Shown: positions 33,677 through 41,472 of the stretch, in pieces
How positions within the stretch are numbered: the first letter of the stretch is position 1
Layout of the letters: the number at the start of each line of letters is the position of its first letter
NCBI GenBank assembly: GCA_963728395.1
Contig: CAVSJJ010000003.1
Location: 682,001-746,000 of the forward strand
Source: CAVSJJ01 sp963728395
Lineage (GTDB): Bacteria > Actinomycetota > Actinomycetes > Actinomycetales > Dermatophilaceae
Reading direction: 5' to 3'
Length of the DNA: 64,000 nt
Position numbers and translations under genes: made by a program
The notes under the pieces: model-generated
The model's input: only the letters and a program-made list of their open reading frames with translations
The model's database searches: none
What the model was told of the DNA's origin: nothing

Positions 33677-33871
33677 ATGCCCGGCGACCCCACCACCGAG
33701 GTCGGCCCGCTCGAGGGGCTCGACAACGGAAGCGTCCACGAGCTGGCCCTCGAGGCCGCCGAGGTCCACCTCGACGTCCACCCGGCTCACCACGCGGTCC
33801 TCCCGCACCGGGACATCGACGTCCCCCCGGCGGCCGTGCAGCTGGTCGACGGGATCGACGACTTCACCTGA
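33677..33871 (+). CDS. small acidic hypothetical protein
   Basis: A 64-residue acidic, His-rich protein (VHLDVHPAHHAVLPHRDID near 30-48) of unknown function. It is supported by its own promoter, with -35 and -10 boxes in correct spacing and a leaderless ATG, and by a strong hairpin after the stop. The His/Asp pattern could bind metal, which would fit the ExxE membrane protein upstream; this is inference. Confidence 0.62.
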   Translation: MPGDPTTEVGPLEGLDNGSVHELALEAAEVHLDVHPAHHAVLPHRDIDVPPAAVQLVDGIDDFT

Positions 33872-33884
33872 TCCCCCGACCCGA

Positions 33885-33929
33885 CAGGACTCGGCCTCCC
33901 ATCCGAAGCGGAAGGGAGGCCGAGTCCTG
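33885..33929. terminator. 16-bp stem bidirectional terminator
   Basis: CAGGACTCGGCCTCCC (33885-33900) pairs perfectly with 33914-33929. The 13-nt loop itself contains TCCG/CGGA. It lies between a rightward small gene and the leftward erpA. It is the longest perfect inverted repeat between genes that I found. Confidence 0.75.
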
Positions 33930-33993
33930 GTCGAGCAGCGCGCCGGCGAGGTGGTCTCTCACCCGGAGCCATCGGCCGGCGGCGCCGGCGGGC

Positions 33994-34371
33994 TCAGCTG
34001 AACGAGTCGCCGCAGGCGCAGGAGCTCTGCGCGTTCGGGTTGTCGATCGTGAAGCCCTGCTTGTCGATCGTGTCGGCGAAGTCGATCGTCGCGCCCTCGA
34101 GGTAGGGGCTCGACATCCGGTCCACGACGACCTCGACGCCGCCGAAGTCCCGGACGAGGTCGCCGTCGAGGGTGCGCTCGTCGAAGTAGAGCTGGTAGAT
34201 CAGGCCGGAGCAGCCGCCGGGCTGGACGCCGATGCGCAGCCGCAGGTCGTCACGACCCTCCTGCTCGAGCAGGGACTTGACCTTCGTGGCGGCGACGTCG
34301 GTGAGGACGACCCCGTGGGTCGCCGTGGTCGGCTCGGCGGTGCTGACCTGCGTGTCGAGCTGCTCGCTCAT
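33994..34371 (-). CDS. erpA: iron-sulfur cluster insertion protein (A-type carrier)
   Basis: Carries and inserts Fe-S clusters into apoproteins, probably including LipA, NadA and QcrA encoded nearby. 125 residues with the three conserved cysteines: C54 in QPGGCSG, C118 and C120 in SSCACGDSFS. GAGGAG lies about 9 nt before the ATG. A structured leader of about 88 nt precedes it. Synteny matches mycobacterial Rv2204c. Confidence 0.92.
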   Translation of the reverse strand: MSEQLDTQVSTAEPTTATHGVVLTDVAATKVKSLLEQEGRDDLRLRIGVQPGGCSGLIYQLYFDERTLDGDLVRDFGGVEVVVDRMSSPYLEGATIDFADTIDKQGFTIDNPNAQSSCACGDSFS

Positions 34372-34394
34372 CGTGCTGGCTCCTCAGTGCGTAT

Positions 34395-34442
34395 CGGGAG
34401 GCCCTCCCGGGCCGGTCCTCGAGGTCCAACTCCGAACCGGCC
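34395..34442 (-). promoter_or_regulatory. two adjacent hairpins in the erpA leader
   Basis: In the erpA leader, GGCCGGT/ACCGGCC (34410-34416 with 34436-34442) is followed directly by CGGGAG/CTCCCG (34395-34400 with 34404-34409). They lie between the predicted -10 and the ribosome site. Confidence 0.4.
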
Positions 34443-34465
34443 GGACGTGTTCCCGAGGTAAGGAC

Positions 34466-34494
34466 ATCCTACGTGCCGGAGCGGACCGCGGAAA
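34466..34494 (-). promoter_or_regulatory. promoter of erpA
   Basis: Read leftward, -35 TTTCCG (34494-34489), a 17-bp spacer and -10 TAGGAT (34471-34466). The leader would be about 88 nt. Confidence 0.5.
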
Positions 34495-34527
34495 CGGCGG
34501 TCCGGCCCGTGGCGCGCCGTCGGGCGC

Positions 34528-35691
34528 TCAATGCTGCGGCGACCACGTCCGGGCGACCCGGGCCACCCGGGCGGTCAGCGTGCCGACCGGGTCGGCCATC
34601 GCCGCCTCGACCTCCTCGGGCGAGTCGGCGACGGCGTAGCAGCCCGAGAGGCCGATGCTCATCGTCTCCCGCCGGCCGAGGAACACCTGTCCGGCGACGA
34701 CGATCGTCGGGACCCCGTGCTCGAGGGCGGCCGCCGCGACGCCGGTCACCGCCTTCCCGTGCAGGCTCTGCCAGTCCAGTGACCCCTCGCCGGTGAGGAC
34801 GATGTCGGTCTCGCTCAGCCGTCGGGCGAACCCGACCGCCCGGAGAACCTCCTCCACCCCGCTGACCCGGCGCCCCCCGAGGAGGAGCAGGCCGAAGCCG
34901 AGCCCGCCGGCGGCGCCGGCGCCCGGCTCCCGGTCCAGCCGGCGCGCCACACCGGTGAACAGGTCGGTGTTGCCCGGCAGCAGCCGGTGGGCCCGGTCGG
35001 CGAACCGGCCGAGGGCGTTCTCGAGCTCCTGGGCCTGCTCCGGGCTCGCACCCTTCTGCGGGGCGTAGACGGCGCTGGCCCCGTCGAGCCCGAGGAGCGG
35101 GTTGTCGACGTCGGAGGCGATGACGACGTCGATGCCCGAGAACCGGTCCTGGACCTGCGGGAGCCCGAGGAGATCGGTCTCCTCCACCTCGGCGAGCGCG
35201 AGCCCGCCACGGGCGAGGGCCTCGGCGGGCCCGACCCCGAGGGCCCCGAGCATCCCAGCGCCGCCATCGTTCGTCCCGCTCCCCCCAAGCCCGATGACGA
35301 TCCGCTCCGCGCCCTCGACGACCGCCGCCTCGAGGAGCTGGCCCACCCCCCAGGTGCTCGTCAGCGCCGGGTTGCGCTCGTCGGCGCCGAGCAGGTGCAG
35401 CCCAGCCGCCTGGGCCGACTCGATGTAGGCGGTTCGCACGCCGCCCTGGTCGGCCAGGAGCACCGCGGCCGGGACCTCCCGGCCGAGCGGGTCGCTGACG
35501 GTGACGGCGACCGCCTGGGTGTCGAGGGAGCGCTCGAGCACGTCGAGGAAGCCGGGGCCGCCGTCGGACAGCGGCACGACCGACAGCGCGTCTCCCGGAG
35601 CGCTCGAGGCCCACCCCTCGGCCATCGCCCCCGCCGCCTGGGTCGCGGTCAGGGTGCCGGTGAAGCAGTCCGGGGCGATAAGGACGCGCAC
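34528..35691 (-). CDS. glycerate kinase
   Basis: Phosphorylates glycerate. 387 residues of the GK/GckA (type I) family: start RVLIAPDCFTGTLTATQAA, SDGGPGFLDVLE, the IGLGGSGTNDGGAGMLGALG glycine-rich core near 146-165, APQKGA, and LTGEGSLDWQSLHGKA near the C-terminus. GTG 35691 is chosen because TACCCT lies 7 nt upstream. Synteny matches mycobacterial Rv2205c. Confidence 0.92.
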   Translation of the reverse strand: MRVLIAPDCFTGTLTATQAAGAMAEGWASSAPGDALSVVPLSDGGPGFLDVLERSLDTQAVAVTVSDPLGREVPAAVLLADQGGVRTAYIESAQAAGLHLLGADERNPALTSTWGVGQLLEAAVVEGAERIVIGLGGSGTNDGGAGMLGALGVGPAEALARGGLALAEVEETDLLGLPQVQDRFSGIDVVIASDVDNPLLGLDGASAVYAPQKGASPEQAQELENALGRFADRAHRLLPGNTDLFTGVARRLDREPGAGAAGGLGFGLLLLGGRRVSGVEEVLRAVGFARRLSETDIVLTGEGSLDWQSLHGKAVTGVAAAALEHGVPTIVVAGQVFLGRRETMSIGLSGCYAVADSPEEVEAAMADPVGTLTARVARVARTWSPQH

Positions 35692-35698
35692 ACGTCGG

Positions 35699-35704
35699 AG
35701 GGTA
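35699..35704 (-). promoter_or_regulatory. leaderless -10 box TACCCT of glycerate kinase
   Basis: Read leftward, TACCCT ends 7 nt before GTG 35691. Confidence 0.5.
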
Positions 35705-35779
35705 CCGGCGCGACCGGCGCCGGGCGACGGCACCCGCGTCGGCGGCCGGACCGTCGCCGCGCTCCGGGGCCAGACGGCA

Positions 35780-35785
35780 TACCAT
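35780..35785 (+). promoter_or_regulatory. leaderless -10 box TACCAT of nadA within GGCATAC motif
   Basis: ACGGCATACCAT: the repeated heptamer GGCATAC supplies the first half of the -10 box, which ends 7 nt before GTG 35793. Confidence 0.5.
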
Positions 35786-35792
35786 CGCGGAC

Positions 35793-36983
35793 GTGAGCAC
35801 GACGACGCCGGCCAAGGCCCCGCTCCCCCTGCTCCTCCTCGGGCAGGACTCCGACCTGCGCACCGAACGCGGCGTGGAGTGTCCCGGCGACCTCCCGGCG
35901 CCCTGCGACCCCTCGCTCGTCGCCCGCGCCCACCGCGCGAAGGCCGCCCTCGGCGAGCGGGTGTTCGTCCTCGGCCACCACTATCAGCGCGACGAGGTCA
36001 TCGCCTTCGCCGACACGACGGGCGACTCCTTCAAGCTCGCCAAGGAGGCGGCCGCCCGGCCGGACGCGCCGTACATCGTCTTCTGCGGCGTGCACTTCAT
36101 GGCCGAGTCCGCCGACATCCTCACCTCGGACACCCAGCAGGTCGTCCTCCCCGACCTCGCGGCCGGCTGCTCGATGGCCGACATGGCCGCGATCGCCCAG
36201 GTCGAGGAGGCGTGGGAGGTGCTGCAGGAGGCCGGGGTGGCCGACTCGACCGTTCCCGTCACGTACATGAACTCCTCCGCGGCGATCAAGGCCTTCACGG
36301 GACGGCACGGCGGGACGGTATGCACGTCATCGAACGCGAAGACCGCGCTCACCTGGGCGCTCGAGGAGGTCGGCGAGGGCGGCAAGGTGCTCTTCCTGCC
36401 CGACCAGCACCTCGGCCGCAACACCTACGTGCGAGACCTCGGCGGCTCACTCGGCGACTGCGTCGTCTTCGACCCGCACAAGCCCGGCGGCGGCCTCACG
36501 CCGGAGCAGCTCCGCGCCGCGACGATGATCCTCTGGCGCGGCCACTGCAGCGTCCACGGCCGCTTCACGACCGACGCCGTCGCGGCGGCGCGGCGCGAGA
36601 TCCCCGGGGTGAAGGTCATCGTCCACCCGGAGTGCCAGTACGAGGTGGTCGAGACGGCCGATGCGGTGGGCTCGACCGAGAAGATCATCGCGACGATCTC
36701 CGCGGCACCGGACGGCTCCGCCTGGGCGGTCGGCACCGAGCTCAACCTCGTGCGCCGGCTCGCCGACCGGTTCCCGAACCAGCGGATCGTCTTCCTCGAG
36801 AAGCACGTCTGCTACTGCTCGACGATGAACCGGATCGACCTCCCGCATCTGGTCTGGGCGCTCGAGTCGCTCGTCGAGGGCAGGGTCCCGAACGTCATCG
36901 CCGTCGACCCCGATGTCGCCCACTGGGCGCGGGTCGCGCTGGACCAGATGCTCGCGCTGCCCGGCGAGACCCACCGGGACTGA
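35793..36983 (+). CDS. nadA: quinolinate synthase
   Basis: Condenses iminoaspartate and dihydroxyacetone phosphate to quinolinate for NAD synthesis and needs a [4Fe-4S] cluster. 396 residues. Cluster cysteines are in VFCGVHFMAE (C98), RGHCSVHGRF (about C252) and EKHVCYCSTM (about 340/342). GHHYQRDEVI and the MNSSA substrate segment are intact. nadB and nadC are not in the window. GTG start with leaderless signals. Confidence 0.95.
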   Translation: MSTTTPAKAPLPLLLLGQDSDLRTERGVECPGDLPAPCDPSLVARAHRAKAALGERVFVLGHHYQRDEVIAFADTTGDSFKLAKEAAARPDAPYIVFCGVHFMAESADILTSDTQQVVLPDLAAGCSMADMAAIAQVEEAWEVLQEAGVADSTVPVTYMNSSAAIKAFTGRHGGTVCTSSNAKTALTWALEEVGEGGKVLFLPDQHLGRNTYVRDLGGSLGDCVVFDPHKPGGGLTPEQLRAATMILWRGHCSVHGRFTTDAVAAARREIPGVKVIVHPECQYEVVETADAVGSTEKIIATISAAPDGSAWAVGTELNLVRRLADRFPNQRIVFLEKHVCYCSTMNRIDLPHLVWALESLVEGRVPNVIAVDPDVAHWARVALDQMLALPGETHRD

Positions 36984-37068
36984 GCACCCGGCCCCAGGGG
37001 CCGACGACGCCCCACCCCCGACCCCGACCCCCGGTCGTGTCCGCGGAAGTGGTCGCCCCGGCGACCGA

Positions 37069-37608
37069 TCACCCGGACGCAAGGGGGTGGATCCGGGTGG
37101 TGACCCAGGTCCGGAGCATCTCCTCGTCGTGCCGCGCCTGCCACAGGCCGAGCCCCGTCGTGCCGAGGAGCAGGAGGAGGACAAGCACCGCGACGACCGC
37201 GGGCGAGCGCCACGCCGGCAGCGGGGCGCCTCGCCCCGCGAGCGACAGGGCGACGAGCGCCGCCAGGACGACGAGGCCAGCGAGCAGCCCCAGGTACATC
37301 GCCCGGGGCAGGGCGAACCGGCCGTGCAGGACGCTGCCCTCCCCCGCCTCCTCGATGAACCCGGACAGATGCCGCCGTACCCCGGCGGCGAGGCGCTGGT
37401 CGGGCCAGACGACCCACAGCCGCAGCCCCGAGGGACGGGCCCAGCCCCGCACCGTCGGACCCTCCGGACGACCCAGCGCGACGAGCGGTGCGACGTCGTC
37501 ATCGAGGCGACGGGCCGCCTCCGCGGCCGGCAGCGACGAGGGGACCTCCCACGCGGTCGGTCGCCAGAGCGAGGCCACGGCGGCGAGGACCTCGCCGAGG
37601 CTAGGCAC
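37069..37608 (-). CDS. hypothetical two-helix membrane protein
   Basis: A 179-residue protein, not recognised. A soluble N-terminal part of about 105 residues contains RLWVVWPDQRLAAGVRRHLS and GSVLHGRFALPRAMYLG. Two membrane helices follow (about 107-125 and 138-156), then a basic tail. GTG 37608 overlaps the M20 dipeptidase stop by 8 nt, so the two are co-transcribed. Confidence 0.68.
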   Translation of the reverse strand: MPSLGEVLAAVASLWRPTAWEVPSSLPAAEAARRLDDDVAPLVALGRPEGPTVRGWARPSGLRLWVVWPDQRLAAGVRRHLSGFIEEAGEGSVLHGRFALPRAMYLGLLAGLVVLAALVALSLAGRGAPLPAWRSPAVVAVLVLLLLLGTTGLGLWQARHDEEMLRTWVTTRIHPLASG

Positions 37609-38968
37609 GCGCCATGGCCCCCACCCGGGCGAGGAGGAGCGCCTCGGCGACGCACACCCGCTCGAAGTCCTCGAGGTGGAGGGACTCGTTCGCGCCGTGC
37701 GCGCGGGTGTCGGGGTCCTCGACCCCGGTGACGAGGATCGCCGCCTCGGGGAAGCGCTCGGCGAAGGCGGCGACGAACGGGATCGACCCGCCGACGCCGA
37801 TGTCGACCGGCTCGACCCCCCAGGCGTCGCGGAACGCCGCCCGCGCCTGGTCCTGGACCGGGCCGTGCGCCGGCGCGGCGAACCCGGCCCCCTGGTCATC
37901 GAGGGTGACCTCGATCCGGGCGCCCCACGGCACGTGCTCGCGCAGATGCCGCTCGAGGAGGGCATAGGCCTCCATCGGGTCCTCGTCGGCCCTGATCCGC
38001 ATCGAGACCTTGGCCGCCGCCGAGGACAGCAACGTGTTCGACGAGGTCGCGACCGACGGCGCGTCGATGCCGATCGTCGTGAGGGACGGCTTGGTCCACA
38101 ACCGGGACAGCAGCGAGCCCGAACCGATCGTCGAGACCCCGTCGAGCAGGCTCGACTCGGCCCGCAGCCGGTCCTCGGGGTAGTCCAGGGCGGCGGCCTC
38201 CCCCGACCTCAGACCCGCGACGACGACGTTGCCGTCATCGTCGTGCAGGCTGGCGAGCACCCGGATCAGGGCGGTCATCGCGTCGGGGACGGCGCCGCCG
38301 AACATGCCCGAGTGGATGGAGTGCTCGAGGGTGGACACCGTGACGACGGCGCGGACCAGGCCGCGCAGCGTCGTCGTCAGGGCCGGCTCGCCGACCGCCC
38401 AGTTCGTCGAGTCGGCGAGGACGATGACGTCGGCGGCGAGCCGGTCCCCGTGCCGCCCGAGGATCGTCGGCAGCGACTCGGACCCGATCTCCTCCTCGCC
38501 CTCGACGAAGACGGTGACGCCGACCGGCAGCGCCCCACCGTGCGCCCGCAGCGCCGCGAGGTGGGCCATGACGCCCGCCTTGTCGTCGGCCGCGCCCCGC
38601 CCGTACAGCCGGCCGTCCCGCTCGGTCGGCTCGAACGGCGCGGTGTCCCAGTCGGCCTCGTCGCCGGTCGGCTGGACGTCGTGGTGGGCGTAGAGCAGGA
38701 CGGTCGGGGCGCCGGGCGGGCCGTCGACGTGGCCGATGACGGCGGGACGACCACCCTCGGTGACGACGTCGACGTCGAGACCCTCGGCGCGCAAGAGGGC
38801 GGCGACCGCGTCGGCGGACTCGGCCACCCGCGCCTGGTCGAAGGCGCCGAGGGAGATGCTCGGGATGCGGGTCAGCGCCTCGAGGTCGCGGCGGACCCCC
38901 GGCATGAGCTCCGCGACGGTGCTCGTCAGGGCGCTGATCTGGTCGGGGCTGAGGACGTCGTCGGTCAC
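37601..38968 (-). CDS. M20-family metallopeptidase (dipeptidase)
   Basis: A di-zinc exopeptidase of the M20 family. 455 residues: LLYAHHDVQPTGDE with the first metal His, GRGAADDKAGVMAHL with the bridging Asp, VFVEGEEEIGSESL with the catalytic Glu pair, and a lid domain in the middle. C-terminal GANESLHLEDF holds the last metal His. It likely releases amino acids from dipeptides or modified peptides; the exact substrate is unknown. GTG start with TAGGGT 6 nt before. Confidence 0.92.
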   Translation of the reverse strand: MTDDVLSPDQISALTSTVAELMPGVRRDLEALTRIPSISLGAFDQARVAESADAVAALLRAEGLDVDVVTEGGRPAVIGHVDGPPGAPTVLLYAHHDVQPTGDEADWDTAPFEPTERDGRLYGRGAADDKAGVMAHLAALRAHGGALPVGVTVFVEGEEEIGSESLPTILGRHGDRLAADVIVLADSTNWAVGEPALTTTLRGLVRAVVTVSTLEHSIHSGMFGGAVPDAMTALIRVLASLHDDDGNVVVAGLRSGEAAALDYPEDRLRAESSLLDGVSTIGSGSLLSRLWTKPSLTTIGIDAPSVATSSNTLLSSAAAKVSMRIRADEDPMEAYALLERHLREHVPWGARIEVTLDDQGAGFAAPAHGPVQDQARAAFRDAWGVEPVDIGVGGSIPFVAAFAERFPEAAILVTGVEDPDTRAHGANESLHLEDFERVCVAEALLLARVGAMARA

Positions 38969-38974
38969 CCTCGA

Positions 38975-38980
38975 ACCCTA
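38975..38980 (-). promoter_or_regulatory. leaderless -10 box TAGGGT of the M20 peptidase gene
   Basis: Read leftward, TAGGGT ends 6 nt before GTG 38968. Confidence 0.5.
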
Positions 38981-39040
38981 CCCAGACCGGCCCGGGCCCG
39001 AGCCCGCGGACGGGTGGACCGGCCACCCGGGCCGACGGCA

Positions 39041-39046
39041 TACAGT
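39041..39046 (+). promoter_or_regulatory. leaderless -10 box TACAGT of DUF3043 gene within GGCATAC motif
   Basis: ACGGCATACAGT ends 7 nt before GTG 39054. Confidence 0.5.
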
Positions 39047-39053
39047 TGGATGC

Positions 39054-39635
39054 GTGTTCGGACGGAGCAAGTCGACCAACGAGGAGCTGGAGGACCACGT
39101 CCTCCACCCGCCCCGCGAGGGCGCGAAGAACCGGCCCACGCCGAAGCGACGGGACCAGGAGGCGGCGCGCAAGCAGCCGCTCGTCGTCACCGACCGCAAG
39201 CGGGCCAAGGCGAGCGACCGCGCCAAGCGGCGGGAGGCATACGACAAGCAGCGCAAGGCGCAGCTCACCGGCGACGAGACGCACCTGCCGGCCCGCGACA
39301 AGGGGCCGGTCCGTCGCTACATCCGCGACTTCGTCGACGCGCGCTGGAGCCTCGGCGAGTTCATGCTCCCCGTCATGGTCATCGTGCTCGCCCTGTCCTT
39401 CGTGCGGCAGAGCTGGGCGATGCTCCTCGTCTTCGCCCTCGTCTACGGACTCATCTTCCTCGCCGTCCTCGACTCGTGGTTCATGTGGCGACGGATCAAG
39501 AAGCGGCTCGTCGAGAAGTTCGGTCCCGACAAGATCGTCCGCGGCAGCGCGATGTATGCCGTGATGCGCGCCTTCCAGATGCGCCGCACCCGGCTGCCTC
39601 GACCGCAGGTCTCCCGGGGCGAGTACCCGGGCTGA
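39054..39635 (+). CDS. DUF3043 membrane protein
   Basis: A 193-residue protein of the actinobacterial DUF3043 family, function unknown. The N-terminal 75 residues are highly charged and basic (KNRPTPKRRDQEAARKQPL). Two membrane helices at about 103-140 carry FMLPVMVIVLALSF, and a basic C-terminus ends in RTRLPRPQV. GTG 39054 fits the leaderless promoter; an upstream extension in the same frame is not supported. Confidence 0.85.
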   Translation: MFGRSKSTNEELEDHVLHPPREGAKNRPTPKRRDQEAARKQPLVVTDRKRAKASDRAKRREAYDKQRKAQLTGDETHLPARDKGPVRRYIRDFVDARWSLGEFMLPVMVIVLALSFVRQSWAMLLVFALVYGLIFLAVLDSWFMWRRIKKRLVEKFGPDKIVRGSAMYAVMRAFQMRRTRLPRPQVSRGEYPG

Positions 39636-39676
39636 CGCCCTTCCCCCCGGATCGGCCCGCGGGGCAGGATGCCGGG

Positions 39677-41179
39677 ATGGACCACATCGCTGCGCCGCTC
39701 GTCCGCACCACCTCCGGCATGGTCCGCGGGGTGACCCGGGACGGGACCAGCGCCTTCCTCGGCATTCCGTACGCCGTGCCGGCCGTCGGCCGTGCCCGGT
39801 TCGCGGCCCCCGAGCCGGCGCACCGGTGGGACGGGACCCGGGACGCCTCGGCGCACGGGCCGACCGCCCTCCAGGGCCCCTACCTGCCGCCGATGGACCG
39901 GCTGCTGCCGAGCTCGGTCTCCCCCGGCGAGGACTACCTCAACGTCAACGTGTGGACGCCGGACCCGGGCGGCAGTGGTCTGCCGGTCATCGTCTGGATC
40001 CACGGTGGGGCCTTCGTCCGCGGTGCGGCGTCGATCCCGACCTACGACGGCGCCTCCTTCGCCCGGGACGGTGTCGTCCTCGTCGGCATCAACTACCGGC
40101 TCGGCGTCCCCGGTTTCGCCGTGCTGCCGGACGCCCCCCAGAACCTCGGCCTGCGCGACCAGCTGCTCGCCCTGCGCTGGGTCCAGGACAACGTCGCCGC
40201 GTTCGGGGGTGATCCGTCGCGGGTGACGATCATGGGGGAGTCGGCCGGCGGCATGAGCGTCGCGACGCTGCTCGCCTCCCCCGCCGCCACGGGGCTCTTC
40301 TCGGCGGCCGTCGTCCAGAGCGGCAACGCCGTGAGCGTCGCCCGGCCCGCCGAGGCCCGTCGGGTCACCGAGGCGGTCGCCGCGGCCCTCGGGGTCGAGG
40401 CGACGGGGGCCGCCCTCGGCGAGCTCGACCCGCAGGCCCTGCTCGCCGCCCAGACCAGCGTCGCCGTCCAGCTCGCCCTCGACCCCGACCCCGGCCGGTG
40501 GGGCGAGAGCGTCGTGCGCGGCGGACTCGGGATCATGAGCACCTTCCCGAGCATCGACGGCGACGTCGTCCCCGACGTGCCGCTCGCCCGGATCGCGGCC
40601 GGCTCGGCGGCCGGCACACCGCTGCTGGCCGGGACGACGGCGGAGGAGTTCCGGCTCTTCACCGTCCCCAGTGGGGTCGCCGGTGGCATCACCCAGGAGA
40701 CCCTGCCCGCCGTCCTCGCCCGCTACGGCTGGGACCCCGCCGTGGCCGCGACGTATGCCGCGAACCGGCCGGGCGCGGCACCCGGGGACGTCGTCACGGC
40801 GATGCTGACCGACGCCGCGTTCCGGGCCCCCACGGCGATGCTGGCCCTGGCCCAGCAGGCGACCGGCGCCGACACCTTCGTCTACGAGCTCGGCTGGCCG
40901 AGCCCGGTCGCCGGGCTCGGGGCGTGCCACGCCCTCGACCTCGGGTTCGTCTTCGACACCCTCGGCTCGGGGACCGGGCCGGCACTGGCCGGGGACCACC
41001 CACCGCAGCGGCTCGCCGACACGATGCACGCGGCGTGGGTCCGGTTCGCGACCGAGGGCGACCCGGGCTGGCCGACGTACCGACCCGACGCGCGTGCGGT
41101 CATGGTCTTCGACGAGGAGTCCGAGGTCGTCGAAGACCCCCGCGCCGAGGAGCTGGACTGGCTGCTCCCCCGGGGGTGA
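39677..41179 (+). CDS. type-B carboxylesterase
   Basis: A 500-residue alpha/beta hydrolase of the carboxylesterase/lipase group. It has FLGIPYAVPAVGRARF near the start, EDYLNVNVWTPD, the oxyanion WIHGGAFVRGAAS, nucleophile Ser in IMGESAGGMS, Glu in GTTAEEFRLF and His in GACHALDLGFVF. No signal peptide, so it is cytoplasmic. CAGGAT lies 6 nt before the ATG. Broad ester substrates are expected. Confidence 0.9.
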   Translation: MDHIAAPLVRTTSGMVRGVTRDGTSAFLGIPYAVPAVGRARFAAPEPAHRWDGTRDASAHGPTALQGPYLPPMDRLLPSSVSPGEDYLNVNVWTPDPGGSGLPVIVWIHGGAFVRGAASIPTYDGASFARDGVVLVGINYRLGVPGFAVLPDAPQNLGLRDQLLALRWVQDNVAAFGGDPSRVTIMGESAGGMSVATLLASPAATGLFSAAVVQSGNAVSVARPAEARRVTEAVAAALGVEATGAALGELDPQALLAAQTSVAVQLALDPDPGRWGESVVRGGLGIMSTFPSIDGDVVPDVPLARIAAGSAAGTPLLAGTTAEEFRLFTVPSGVAGGITQETLPAVLARYGWDPAVAATYAANRPGAAPGDVVTAMLTDAAFRAPTAMLALAQQATGADTFVYELGWPSPVAGLGACHALDLGFVFDTLGSGTGPALAGDHPPQRLADTMHAAWVRFATEGDPGWPTYRPDARAVMVFDEESEVVEDPRAEELDWLLPRG

Positions 41180-41194
41180 CCCGATCCGCAGCGG

Positions 41195-41404
41195 CTACGG
41201 CTCGAGGCTCATCGGGCCGTAGACGACCTCGCCGTCGCGGTAGAGGATCACCCCGCCGACGCCCGCGGCGGCCAGGTCCCGCCACGTCTCGCCGAACCAG
41301 CTCTCGGCGTCGGACTGGCTGGGGAACTCCGCCGTGGAGAGCAGCTCGCCGGACATCGGTTGCCCGTCGGCGTCCTCGTAGCCCCAGGTCCATGCCTCGC
41401 TCAT
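41195..41404 (-). CDS. conserved small actinobacterial protein
   Basis: A 69-residue acidic protein beginning MSEAWTWGYEDADG and ending GEVVYGPMSLEP. An SD sequence (GGGAGG) lies 6 nt upstream of the ATG. The pattern with SQSDAESWFGETW is, as I recall, common to uncharacterised actinobacterial proteins. Function unknown. It may be transcribed with gcvT upstream. Confidence 0.78.
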   Translation of the reverse strand: MSEAWTWGYEDADGQPMSGELLSTAEFPSQSDAESWFGETWRDLAAAGVGGVILYRDGEVVYGPMSLEP

Positions 41405-41472
41405 GACGCGCCTCCCTGTGGGGTGTTGTCTCGGATGGTCTCGGGATCGGGTCGGGGTGATGCGGTGCCGGC

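Noticed and set aside
35501..39676. Upstream part of the 1892-codon plus-strand frame containing the carboxylesterase
   Set aside because: It crosses several genes in other frames; only 39677-41179 encodes a recognisable protein.
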